DNA from: Lentzea sp. NBRC 105346
GTDB taxonomy: Bacteria; Actinomycetota; Actinomycetes; Mycobacteriales; Pseudonocardiaceae
Length of the DNA stretch: 64,000 bases
Assembly: GCF_030269605.1 (NCBI RefSeq)
Contig: NZ_BSTQ01000027.1
Coordinates: 1-64,000 of the forward strand
Reading direction: 5' to 3'
Under the pieces are notes generated by a model. That model made no database searches and was not told the DNA's origin. It saw nothing but the letters and a program-made list of their open reading frames with translations. The position numbers and the translations under genes are program-made. This document shows positions 25,352-34,400 of this stretch, piece after piece (within the stretch, counting starts at the first letter, position 1; every line of letters begins with the position of its first letter).

Positions 25352-25410
25352 CGGTGTAGGTGATCGGCCGGACCGATAATCGGCTGTCGGCAAGCGGTCT
25401 CACTGACAGC
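25352..25410. promoter_or_regulatory. Short divergent promoter with palindromic elements
   Basis: The gap holds GATAAT at 25375-25380, a good -10 element for the rightward DUF1349 gene. Around it are the overlapping imperfect palindromes TCGGCCGGACCGA and CCGATAATCGG, the latter centred on the -10 itself. An XRE repressor bound there would block the promoter. No -35 match is convincing. Confidence 0.4.
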
Positions 25411-25962
25411 ATGACCCGCATGGAGTGGTTCAACGAACCCCGCAACTGGTCCACCACCGACGGCACCCTGACGATGGCGGTCGAACCGGGCACCGACTTC
25501 TGGCGCGTTACCGGCAACGGCGTCATCACCGACAACGGCCACATCTACGGCCAGGTCGTCCAGGGCGACTGCACGATCACCGCCACCTTCAGCGCCTCGC
25601 TGACCGGCCGCTTCGACCAGGCCGGGGTCGCGTTGCGGATCGACGCCGACAACTGGATCAAGACGGGCGTCGAGCTGATCGAGGCCGGACCGCAGGCCAG
25701 TGCGGTCGTGACCCGCGGGTTCTCCGACTGGTCGATCACGCCCATCGGGTCGTTCTCGCGCATGTCGATCAAGGCTGAGCGACGCGGGGACGTCGTGCTC
25801 GTGCACTACGGGGTCGATGGGACACCGGAGGTGTTCCTGCGCAAGGCCTACTTTCCGCCCGGCGTGCCCGCGCTGGTGGGGTTCACCGGGGCGGCGCCCG
25901 AGGGGCCGGGGTTCACGGCGACCTTTCACGAGATGGCGCTGACGGAGCCCGGCGACGGATAG
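25411..25962 (+). CDS. DUF1349 (concanavalin-like) protein
   Basis: This 183-residue beta-sandwich protein of the DUF1349 family has concanavalin/LamG-like strands: WFNEPRNWSTTDGTLTMAVE, FDQAGVALRIDADNWIKTGVE and FLRKAYFPPGVPALVGFTGA. Members are found across bacteria and yeast, and a carbohydrate-related binding role is assumed from the fold. The protein has no signal peptide, so it acts in the cytoplasm. I start at ATG 25411; ATG 25420 is possible. It is divergent from the XRE-TPR regulator. Confidence 0.8.
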   Translation: MTRMEWFNEPRNWSTTDGTLTMAVEPGTDFWRVTGNGVITDNGHIYGQVVQGDCTITATFSASLTGRFDQAGVALRIDADNWIKTGVELIEAGPQASAVVTRGFSDWSITPIGSFSRMSIKAERRGDVVLVHYGVDGTPEVFLRKAYFPPGVPALVGFTGAAPEGPGFTATFHEMALTEPGDG

Positions 25963-25965
25963 CTG

Positions 25966-25994
25966 TTGCGTTTGCTTCGATTACTGCGGATAAT
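25966..25994 (+). promoter_or_regulatory. Promoter of the HTH/PIN toxin-antitoxin operon
   Basis: TTGCGT at 25966-25971 and GATAAT at 25989-25994 are separated by exactly 17 bp. This is one of the cleanest housekeeping-type promoters in the window. It points at the antitoxin ATG 26016, which has GGAGGG six bases upstream. The -10 overlaps an imperfect AT-rich inverted repeat (ATAATGCGTTTAT) that could be the autoregulatory operator. Confidence 0.65.
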
Positions 25995-26015
25995 GCGTTT
26001 ATTGGAGGGATACCG

Positions 26016-26474
26016 ATGAGCGCCGCCGCAGTTCAACCCGTCCAACCGGGCCACGACGACGTGGTCACGGCCGACGCCGCGCTGCACCAGGTGAAGGCCT
26101 ACCTCAACGACCATCCCGATCACAGCGACGCCGTGCGTGTGCGGGTCGAGGAGAACGACGACGAACTGGTGCTGCCCCGCGCGGCGGTCGAGTTGTTCGC
26201 GCAGATCCTCGCCTACATGGCGGCAGGTCACGGCGTCTCCGTTGTTCCGGCACATGCCGAGCTGACGACCCAGCAGGCAGCGGATCTGCTGAACGTGTCG
26301 AGGCCCTATCTGATCGGGCTGCTGGACGCGGGCGAGATCGAGTACCGGCGGGTGGGCAAGCACCGCCGGATCCAGGCCGCATCGTTGATCGAGTACATGC
26401 GCAACGACGATCAGCGGCGACGTCAGGCCGCCGACGAGCTGTCGGCGCTCACCCAAGAGATGGGCTTGGCCTGA
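26016..26474 (+). CDS. excisionase-type HTH antitoxin
   Basis: In this 152-residue protein the C-terminal half has a MerR/excisionase-type winged helix-turn-helix: LTTQQAADLLNVSRPYLIGL followed by GEIEYRRVGKHRRI. The N-terminal half is acidic. Such proteins sit immediately before PIN-domain RNases as their antitoxins and autoregulators. The PIN gene begins two bases after its stop codon. The assignment as antitoxin rests on this pairing. Confidence 0.82.
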   Translation: MSAAAVQPVQPGHDDVVTADAALHQVKAYLNDHPDHSDAVRVRVEENDDELVLPRAAVELFAQILAYMAAGHGVSVVPAHAELTTQQAADLLNVSRPYLIGLLDAGEIEYRRVGKHRRIQAASLIEYMRNDDQRRRQAADELSALTQEMGLA

Positions 26475-26475
26475 G

Positions 26476-27030
26476 TTGAGCTTTGTCGTCGTCTACGACG
26501 CGAACGTTCTGTACCCGAGCACGCTGCGCGACCTGCTGTTGCGGATCGGCGCGTCCGGTCTGGTGCAGGCGAAGTGGACCAACCAGATCCTCGACGAGGT
26601 CTTCGACAACCTGCGGACGAATCGCCCCGATCTCCCGCGGGAAGCCCTGAGCCGCACCCGATCGCTCATGATGACTGCCGTCAGGGACTGTCTGGTGACA
26701 GGCTACGAACCGTTGATTCCTGTCCTGGAGCTACCGGATCCCGATGACCGCCACGTGCTCGCCGCCGCGATCAAGGCACGGGCACAGGTGATCGTGACCA
26801 ACAACCGCAAGGACTTCCCCACCGACGCACTCCGGCAGTGGGACATCGACCCGAAGGACGCCGACGAGTTCGTCCTCGACCAGATCGGACTCGACGCGAA
26901 GGTCGTGTGGAGTTGCGTCCAGCAGATCGCCAACTCCTGGCGCACCCCTCCCGGCACCATCGGTGACGTGCTGGCGTCCTTGGAACGCTCGGGCCTGGTT
27001 CAGTCCGTCGCCGAGCTCCGAGCCAGGTGA
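26476..27030 (+). CDS. PIN-domain ribonuclease toxin
   Basis: This 184-residue PIN-domain protein is expected to cleave RNA when released from its antitoxin. The acidic residues expected in the fold are the Asp in VVYDANVLYPS, the Glu in ILDEVFDNL, and the Asp pair in LPDPDDRHVLAAAIKA. A conserved Asn/Asp region, VTNNRKDFP, follows. Beyond about residue 130 there is a C-terminal helical extension typical of this COG-type PIN group. The start is TTG 26476, one base after the antitoxin stop, implying coupled translation. Confidence 0.85.
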   Translation: MSFVVVYDANVLYPSTLRDLLLRIGASGLVQAKWTNQILDEVFDNLRTNRPDLPREALSRTRSLMMTAVRDCLVTGYEPLIPVLELPDPDDRHVLAAAIKARAQVIVTNNRKDFPTDALRQWDIDPKDADEFVLDQIGLDAKVVWSCVQQIANSWRTPPGTIGDVLASLERSGLVQSVAELRAR

Positions 27031-27075
27031 CTACCTGGTTACGACAGCCGACCGCATGCCGCATACGGTGGTGGG

Positions 27076-27897
27076 GTGCGGTTCCGGTTCCTCCTGCAAC
27101 CCGGCTGGATCGCGTTGACCCTCGCCGTCTGGGTCTTCGCGACGGCCTGCTTCACCCTGCTCGCCCCCTGGCAGTTCCGCCGCGACGCCGAACGCGAGAC
27201 CCAGAACAGCGCGATCACGAAGTCGATCAAAAGCGAGCCCGTACCACTGCAACAAAGCCACGACGAGTGGCAGAAGGTCGTCCTCAAGGGCACCTACCGC
27301 CCCGAGCACGAGGCACTGGCCCGCCTCCGCACGGTCCAGGGCGAGGCGGCGTTCGAGGTGCTCACGCCGTTCGAGACCACGGACGGAACGACGGTCCTCA
27401 TCGACCGCGGATACGTGCGCCCGGTCAACGGCATGAAGCCGCCGACGTACCCGGAACCGCCGAAAGACCAGGTCACCGTCGTAGCGCTGCAGCGGCCGAA
27501 CGAGTCCGACGCACGGCCGGCCTTCGAGCAGGACGGCAAGTGGCAGGTGTACTCGATCAACACCGAGGCCGTCGCACCGAACATGCGACCGGGCTACTTC
27601 CAGATCACCGAGGACCAGCCCGGCACGATCAACGCCCTGCCGTTGCCGCAGCTCGACGCGGGCCCCTTCTTCTCCTACGCACTGCAGTGGATCGCGTTCG
27701 GCGTGATGGCGATCGGCGGCTGGGCGTACTTCAGCTGGCGCGAGATCCAGCCCGGAGGCGCCCTCACGCAGCAGAAACAGAAGAGGAAGTCGATCGCCGA
27801 ACTGCTAGCGGCGGAAGAGGGCGACGAAAGCGGACAGGAAAGCCGCACCGAAGCCGACGACCCGGGACAGCTCCACGGCTCGCGTCACGTGACCTGA
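27076..27897 (+). CDS. SURF1-family cytochrome oxidase assembly protein
   Basis: This 273-residue membrane protein is needed for haem insertion and assembly of cytochrome c oxidase in its family. The first membrane segment (WIALTLAVWVFATACFTLLA) is followed by the conserved WQFRRDAERET; the extracytoplasmic middle has the VLIDRGYVRP block; the second segment (YALQWIAFGVMAIGGWAYF) follows. The charged cytoplasmic tail, SIAELLAAEEGDESGQ onward, overlaps the convergent cobD gene by 93 bases. I chose GTG 27076; TACGGT at 27064-27069 stands six bases before it, so it may be leaderless. Its place beside ptpA and cobD repeats M. tuberculosis gene order. Confidence 0.9.
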   Translation: MRFRFLLQPGWIALTLAVWVFATACFTLLAPWQFRRDAERETQNSAITKSIKSEPVPLQQSHDEWQKVVLKGTYRPEHEALARLRTVQGEAAFEVLTPFETTDGTTVLIDRGYVRPVNGMKPPTYPEPPKDQVTVVALQRPNESDARPAFEQDGKWQVYSINTEAVAPNMRPGYFQITEDQPGTINALPLPQLDAGPFFSYALQWIAFGVMAIGGWAYFSWREIQPGGALTQQKQKRKSIAELLAAEEGDESGQESRTEADDPGQLHGSRHVT

Positions 27898-28737
27898 GTC
27901 GGGCTGACGGCCGTGGCCGAGCACCGGTCGTTCCTCGGCTCCATGCCCATACACCGTCCGGCCGCCCAGCCGAATCTCCAGCGCACCGGCGAACGCCGCC
28001 TCCACCTGGCCCGCGTTGGGCGACGGGTGCGCGGAGCCGTCCCGCCGCCACGTCTCCAGGGCCTGGGATGCGGATCCACCGACGACCGGGGCGCCGAAGA
28101 CGGTCAGCACGGCGGCGACACGAGCGGGCAGCAGGTTCGCCAGGTCGTCCAAACGCGCGGAGGCCCAGCCGAACCGCCGATAACGCGGCGACCGGTGCCC
28201 GACCATCGCGTCCAACGTGTTGGCGGCGCGGTAGCCGACCAAGCCCGGCACGCCGAACACCGAACCCCACAGCAGGGGCGCCACGACCGCGTCCGAGGTG
28301 TTCTCGGCCACGGACTCGACGGTCGCCCGCGCCAGTCCGAGCGAGTCCAGCCGGGAGGGCTCGCGGCCGCACAGGTGGGGCAGCCGGGCCCGCGCCGCGT
28401 CGACGTCACCGGAGTCGAGCTCGCGGCCCATCGCGGTGCCCTCGGCCGCCAGCGACCGGCCGCCGAGTACGGCCCAGGTGACCAGGCCGGTCGTCAGAGC
28501 CTGCAGCCACCAGCGGCGGCGCGAAGCACGTTCGACAACGACACCGGCAAGAACCGTGCCGCCGACGAGAGCCGCCGAATAGGCCGCTCCGGCGACGTGA
28601 TGATCACGGTAGACGCGCTGTTCCAGGCCGGCGGCCGCTCGGCCGAATGCCGCTACCGGGTGAAATCGCTTCGGATCACCGAACACGGCGTCCGCCGCCA
28701 CGCCCAGCAACAACCCGACCGCGCGCCCCGCACCCAC
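27805..28737 (-). CDS. cobD: adenosylcobinamide-phosphate synthase CobD/CbiB
   Basis: This 310-residue integral membrane enzyme attaches aminopropanol (or its phosphate) to adenosylcobyric acid in cobalamin synthesis. Family blocks visible are DAVFGDPKRFHPVAAFGRAA, RDLDSGDV-like ELDSGDVDAARARL, ATVESVAENTSDAVVAPLLW, ANTLDAMVGHRSPRYRRFGW and SPNAGQVEAAFAGAL. The GTG at 28737 has GGGGAGG upstream. The 72-bp gap to the Jet operon is too short for a cobalamin riboswitch, and none is seen. The 3' end overlaps SURF1 by 93 bases on the opposite strand. Confidence 0.93.
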   Translation of the reverse strand: MGAGRAVGLLLGVAADAVFGDPKRFHPVAAFGRAAAGLEQRVYRDHHVAGAAYSAALVGGTVLAGVVVERASRRRWWLQALTTGLVTWAVLGGRSLAAEGTAMGRELDSGDVDAARARLPHLCGREPSRLDSLGLARATVESVAENTSDAVVAPLLWGSVFGVPGLVGYRAANTLDAMVGHRSPRYRRFGWASARLDDLANLLPARVAAVLTVFGAPVVGGSASQALETWRRDGSAHPSPNAGQVEAAFAGALEIRLGGRTVYGHGAEERPVLGHGRQPDSGHVTRAVELSRVVGFGAAFLSAFVALFRR

Positions 28738-28809
28738 CCTTGCCTCCCCAGAGTCCGATGAGCACGGTAGCGCCGCGACCGGCGGTGCCCCGCATTAGGG
28801 TGGCCGGTC

Positions 28810-30282
28810 GTGGAGCACAAGCGGCTGAAGCTGTACGCCTATCTGGACGCGCGCGATCACCAGCGCACGTACCTGGCGATCATGCGCTTGTTCACGTCGA
28901 CGCTGCTGGCCGACCTGTCCGCGGGAGAGGTCGCCGGGGCGCTGGCCGGAGCAGAACGCGAGGGCCGGGTCGAACCCGGCGAGTCGCGCATCGAGAACGT
29001 GATCACGCGGCTCAAGCAGCTCGTCGAGTGGGGCAACCTCGTGCAGGGGCGCCGCGAGGTCGTCGCGGCGAGCATCGCCGAGTTCCAGCACGGCAGCGTC
29101 CGCTACCAGGTCAGCAAGCTCGCCGTCCGCGTCCAACGGGATGTGGACGAGCTCCTTCGCGCCCCCGAAGGCGCCCGCGAGGTGGCCCGCGAGTTGCTCC
29201 CGGCCATCGAGCGAGGATTGAGTGAACTGGGCGGCTCTCTGAGTGTCGCCCTGCTCAACGAAGGCGAACGCACCAAGGAGCTGCTGGCCGAACGCGTCAC
29301 GACGCTGTTCCTGCAGCACGCCGAGCTGGCCGCCACGGTGCGCGACTTCTACGCCTACCTGGGCCAGGTCGTGACGCGGAACCACCTGGCGCCGGACGAG
29401 ATCGCGGGCTTCCGCAACCTGCTCGTCGAGTACATCCAGCGGGTCGTCGAGGACGTGCTCAAGTACACCCCGGCGATCGCCGAGACCCTCGCGTCACTCG
29501 CCAGGGCCCGGCCCGAGCTGCTGCGACTGCTCGGCACCGAGCTGGGCGACGACGTCGAACGCGCCCGCGGCCGCAGTGAGCACGACTGGCAGGACCTCAC
29601 CGACTGGTTCGCCGACCGGCCCGGCCGCCCGTCCCAGGTCACCGCGCTGAGAGAAGCCACGGCCCGCGCCATCGGCTCGTTGCTGGCCAGCGTGAAACGG
29701 GCGACCAGCGGCGGAGGTCTGCTGCCTGGAAGGAAAGCGGAGCTGTTGAAGCTCGCGCGCTGGTTCGACCAGAGCACCAGGGAGGAGGCGCACGAGCTGT
29801 ACGCGGCGGCGTTCGGTCTCTACTCCGCCCGGCACCTCTCCCCCGCGCCGGAGCACGACAGCGACAACGAGCGCACGCCGTGGCGCGACGGGCCGGTGCG
29901 GGACGTCACGGTCAGCGTCCGCAGCCGCGGCGACCGGGGTGCGCGCGGCCGCACCTCGCGCATCCTCGACGACCCGATGACCGAGCAGTCGCTGCTGGCC
30001 GAGGCCCGTGAGGCGGACGAACGCCGGGCGGCACACGTCGCCGAGCTCACCAGGGCCGCCAAGGATCTGAACGGCACCACGCTCAGCCACGGCGCGCTCG
30101 AAGTACTCTGCGAGCTGCTCACGCTCGCGATGGCCCAGCGCGACACCCCGCAGGACACGGGCGAGGCGAGCGACCCCGTCCGCGGACTCAAGGTCACCGT
30201 CAGCCACGGCACGACCACCAAGATCACCTCCGCGGCCGGAACCCTGACCCTGCACGACGCGACATTGGCGCTCACCGAATGA
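28810..30282 (+). CDS. jetA: Wadjet type II JetA (TIGR02677/DUF2397)
   Basis: This 490-residue first gene of a four-gene Wadjet type II anti-plasmid operon begins RLKLYAYLDARDHQRTYLAI and carries long helical regions (SRIENVITRLKQLVEWGNLV, ARWFDQSTREEAHELYAAAF) typical of TIGR02677. By analogy with type I systems it should be the kleisin-like subunit that bridges the SMC heads. The start is GTG 28810; TAGGGT at 28796-28801 lies eight bases upstream, so the transcript may be leaderless. Its stop overlaps the jetB ATG as ATGA. Full length for the family. Confidence 0.92.
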   Translation: MEHKRLKLYAYLDARDHQRTYLAIMRLFTSTLLADLSAGEVAGALAGAEREGRVEPGESRIENVITRLKQLVEWGNLVQGRREVVAASIAEFQHGSVRYQVSKLAVRVQRDVDELLRAPEGAREVARELLPAIERGLSELGGSLSVALLNEGERTKELLAERVTTLFLQHAELAATVRDFYAYLGQVVTRNHLAPDEIAGFRNLLVEYIQRVVEDVLKYTPAIAETLASLARARPELLRLLGTELGDDVERARGRSEHDWQDLTDWFADRPGRPSQVTALREATARAIGSLLASVKRATSGGGLLPGRKAELLKLARWFDQSTREEAHELYAAAFGLYSARHLSPAPEHDSDNERTPWRDGPVRDVTVSVRSRGDRGARGRTSRILDDPMTEQSLLAEAREADERRAAHVAELTRAAKDLNGTTLSHGALEVLCELLTLAMAQRDTPQDTGEASDPVRGLKVTVSHGTTTKITSAAGTLTLHDATLALTE

Positions 30283-31469
30283 ACTTCGACGACCTCTCGG
30301 ACATCGACGCGCAGAACGTGGTCCGCTGCGCGCGCACGCTGCTCCGCCGGCCGTTGCTGCGCACGGACGGCCCGGACGGCGAGCTGATGACGCTCGTCTA
30401 CCGTCACCGCGCGATGCTCCAGGACCTGTTCGCCGGACTGCTGGGCTACCGGCTCGTCGTCGAACGCCGGTTCGCCCGCCTGTACAAGTCGGGGCCGGGC
30501 CGCGACGACACCCGCGGTGTGCTCGGACTGTCGCCGCGCGCCTACGTCTACCTGGCGCTGACGCTGGCCGTGCTGACCGGCACCGGCAGGCAGACCCTGC
30601 TGTCCCGTCTGGTGGCCGACATCCGTGCCGCCGCAACGGAAGCGGGCATCTACGCCCCGGACGACATCGTCGAACGGCGTGCTTTGACGGCCGCCCTGCG
30701 CCACCTCGTGTCGCTGGGTGTGATGCACGAGACCGAGGGCACGGTCGCGCAGGACACCGTGCCGCAGGAAGCGCTGATCACCATCGACACCGACCTGCTC
30801 GGCCAGCTCGTCATCGGCCCGGTCGGCGAGGCCGAGAGCCCCGAGCACCTGGTCCAGCTCGCCGCCCGGCCCGGTCCACGCGGCGTCGAACACGCCGTGC
30901 GCCGCAAGCTCGTCGAGACACCGCTCGTGCTGTACGCGGACCTGCCGGACGACCAGGCCGAGTGGCTGCGCCGCAACCAGCGCAAGGAAACCGCGCTGCT
31001 CGAACAGTTCTTCGGCCTCTACACCGAGTGCCGCGTCGAGGGCGTGCTCGCGTCGGACCCCGAGGACTTCCTCACCGACCTCTACTTCCCCGGCACGTCA
31101 ACGGTCGCGCGCATCGCAATGCTCGCGCTGCCGGATCTGATCGAGCACGAAGACGAAGATCCACCGGCGCGGCATGTCGTTGCACGGCAACGGATCCGCG
31201 AGGTGTGCGAGCAGCTGGTCGAGGACTACCCGAACGCGTGGTCCAAGCAGTTCACCGACGACCTCGACCGGTTGACCGACGAGGTGACGGAACTGTTGCG
31301 CCGCATGGGTTTGGCCGTGCCGCACGAAGACGGCTGGTCGATCAGCGCGGCGGCACACCGGTGGATCCCCATGCCGGACGGCGATCCGGAACGCGAGCTG
31401 CCCCCGGCGCCCGAACCCGTGGTCGAGATCCCCGGCTGGTCCCTGTTCGATGAGGAGAACGCGTCATGA
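30279..31469 (+). CDS. jetB: Wadjet type II JetB (TIGR02678/DUF2398)
   Basis: This 396-residue protein matches TIGR02678/DUF2398, with LLGYRLVVERRFARLYKSGP near the N-terminus, LSPRAYVYLALTLAVL, and winged-helix-like stretches such as TAALRHLVSLGVMHETEG. It is thought to be the KITE-like accessory subunit of the Jet SMC complex. Start and stop both overlap the neighbours as ATGA, so the subunits are probably made in fixed proportion. No defect is apparent. Confidence 0.92.
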   Translation: MNFDDLSDIDAQNVVRCARTLLRRPLLRTDGPDGELMTLVYRHRAMLQDLFAGLLGYRLVVERRFARLYKSGPGRDDTRGVLGLSPRAYVYLALTLAVLTGTGRQTLLSRLVADIRAAATEAGIYAPDDIVERRALTAALRHLVSLGVMHETEGTVAQDTVPQEALITIDTDLLGQLVIGPVGEAESPEHLVQLAARPGPRGVEHAVRRKLVETPLVLYADLPDDQAEWLRRNQRKETALLEQFFGLYTECRVEGVLASDPEDFLTDLYFPGTSTVARIAMLALPDLIEHEDEDPPARHVVARQRIREVCEQLVEDYPNAWSKQFTDDLDRLTDEVTELLRRMGLAVPHEDGWSISAAAHRWIPMPDGDPERELPPAPEPVVEIPGWSLFDEENAS

Positions 31470-34400
31470 GCAGGTGGCGGCTGCACCGCGGCGGCATCGT
31501 CAACATCTGGCAGTACACCGAGCAGACGTTCGACTTCTCCGGCGGCCGCGCGATCTTCCAGGGCACCAACGGGTCCGGAAAGTCGCGCACGCTGGAGTTG
31601 TTGCTGCCCCTGTGTTTGGACGGCGACCTGCGCCAGCTCGGCTCGAAGGGCTTCGACACGGTCAGCATCCGGCGGCTCATGCTGGACGACTACGACGGCG
31701 GCCCGAACCGCATCGGGTACGCCTGGGTCGAGCTTCGACGTGGTGACGACGAATACCTGACGTGCGGCCTGGGCGTCAAGGCGTCCAAGACCTCGCAGGC
31801 GATCACGGACTCATGGCGGTTCGTCACGTCCATGCGCGTCGGTCACGACCTGCAGCTCGCCGGCCCGGACCGGGTGCCGCTCGGCCCCGCGCAGCTGCGC
31901 GACCTCGTGGGCGCGGACTGCGTGTTCGAGGACGCGGCGTTCCGCGCGAAGATCGCCGAGACGGTGTACGGCGTGCCCGCCGCGCGCTACGGCGACCTGC
32001 TGCACCTGCAGCGCACGCTGCGCAACCCGGACGTCGGCCTGAAGGTGCTGGAAGGCCAGCTGGAGCAGATCCTCTCGGACGCGCTGCCGCCGCTGGACCA
32101 GGCGATGATCGAACAGCTGGCGACGTCGTTCGACGACCTGGAGTCGATCCGCGAGAACATCACGCGACTGTCCTCCGCGGACAGTGCGCTGAGCACGTTC
32201 CTCAAGACGTACTCGGACTACGCGTTCGGCGGCCTGCGGTCGTCCGCCGAGAAGCTCGACGGCGCCGAGAAGGCCGTGACGCGGTTGCAACGCGAACAGG
32301 CGAAGCTCACCGCGCAGCTGGAGCAAACCCGCGCCGAGCGGATGGCATCCGAAGAGGCGCTGACGAACCTGGAGACCGGCGAGCAGCAGGCCGAGGAAAC
32401 GATCGCGGCGCTGAAGGAACTGCCCGCGTTCCGGGACCTGCAGGACCTCAAGACGCGCGAGAACCTGGTGGCGGAGAAGCGGTCCTCCGCGATCGCCGCG
32501 CTGGAGATGGCGGCGAAGCAACGCGCGCAGGAGGACGCCGCGGTCGAGGGCGTGCTGCGGCTGTTGCGCCGCCTCGCCGAGGACCTCGGGTCCGCGGCCG
32601 AGCTGAGTGACCCACTGCGCCAGCACCTGCGCGCCGCGGGCATGGACGACTCGCTGGCGCCTTCGGTTCCGCAGGTGCCGGACGCTTCGGCCACGGTCGT
32701 CACCGCGTCGGTGCGGGCGAAGCCGGACCCCGAGGCCGAGCCGCTGCCGATCGAACGCCGCGTGCCGCCGGCCGCCGCCACTGAGGACGTGGTGAACGCG
32801 CTGGGCAAGGCGTCCGACGCGACGACTTCCATTGCTTCCCTTGCGCGCCAACGGGGTGCGCTCGCGCTGACGTTGCACCAGCAGGCGCTGGAGCTGGACG
32901 CGCAGCAGCTGAGTGTGGAGGCGTTGCGGCAGAAGGCGCGCGACTCGCAGCTGGCGGCGACCGAGGCGACCGCGTTGCGCAACCAGGAGGTCCAGGAGCT
33001 CACCGACCTGACCGCGACCTGGCTGTCCCGCGTCGAGACGTGGTGCTCCGCCGGTCCGCTGGCCGACGAACGCCCGGCACAGGACTTCGAGCTGCCGTCG
33101 GTGATCGACCCGGCGGGTGCGCGCACGTTGACCGGCATGGCCCGCGAGTGGACCGGGCCGCTGGTGCAGGCCGCACGCGACGCCGCGCACGAGTTCTCGA
33201 CGCGGCGCGGTGAGCTGCGGACCCGCATCGACGAGCTGGACGCCGAGCTGGCAGGCCTCCGCTCCGGCGCCGAGCAGGCCTCCGGCGCGCAGTTCTACCG
33301 ACTGGTCGACTTCCAGTCGTCCCTGACCGACGCCGAGCGCGCGGGCCTGGAGGCGTCGCTGCAGGCGAGCGGCCTGCTCAACGCCTCGATCGTCGTGGAT
33401 GAGGGGAGCCTTCATCCACTTGAGGTGGATGAAGGCTCCCCTCATCCACGTAGCAGCGGTGTTTGGGCGACGGTGCGAGAAGCCGTTGAGGGGCGGTCGC
33501 TCGCGGACGTGCTGGTGCCTGCGGTCGAGGGGTCCTCGGTGCCCGAGGAGCTGGTCGCGCAGCTGCTGCGCGCGGTCGCGTTGGACGACGACAACGCCCT
33601 CGTGCAATCGGTCGACGGCACGTGGCGCGCCGGTGTGCTCACCGGTGCGGGCACCAAGCCCGCAGCCGAGTTCATCGGCGCCGGCGCACGTGAGGCTGCC
33701 CGCCAGCGCCGGATCGCCGAACTCGAAGAGGAACTGGCCCGGCTACGCGATGAACTCGGTGCGGCGGAAGAGGAACTGGCCCAGGCGCACGAGCGGGTCG
33801 GCGCGTGGGAGGCGCACCTGGCCGAGTTCCCCGGCGACGGCGAGCTGATCGCGAAGCACAGCCGCGTCCAGGCCGCCGAGGAGTCGGCCGAACGCGCGCA
33901 GCTGCGCACGCAGGAGCTGCGCACGGAGCTCGACTCGGCGTCCGCCCGGCTCGAGGCGGCGCAGAGCGAGCTGACGCGGCAGGCGGGCGACGCGGGCCTG
34001 CCCGCCGAGTCCGAGGGACTCCGCCACGCCCAGCAGGCCGCCGCCGAGGCGCAGCGCACCGCCGACCGGCTCGGTGACGCGATGCAAAGGCGTTGCCAGG
34101 GCACGATCTCCGACCTGACCGACGCCGCCCACCGCTACCACGAGGCCGTGCAGGACCGTGAGACCGCAGAGGCTGACGCGGACGCGCGGTGCGTCGACTA
34201 CGCGGCGCAGGCGGGCACGCTCGCCGAGCTGACCGACGCGATCGGTGGTGAGGCCAGGGAGATCGCGGGCCAGCTGACGTCTTTGGAATCGCAGCGCAAG
34301 CAGATGCGCACCGACCTCAAGACCGTTCGCGAACAGGTCTCCGCCGCACGCGAGCAGGCCGCGAAGCTGGAAGCGTTGCTGGAGACCAACTCCGAGCAGG

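Noticed and set aside
28738..28809. Cobalamin riboswitch before cobD
   Set aside because: The gap is 72 bp and contains no B12-box-like sequence; such riboswitches need about 200 bases.
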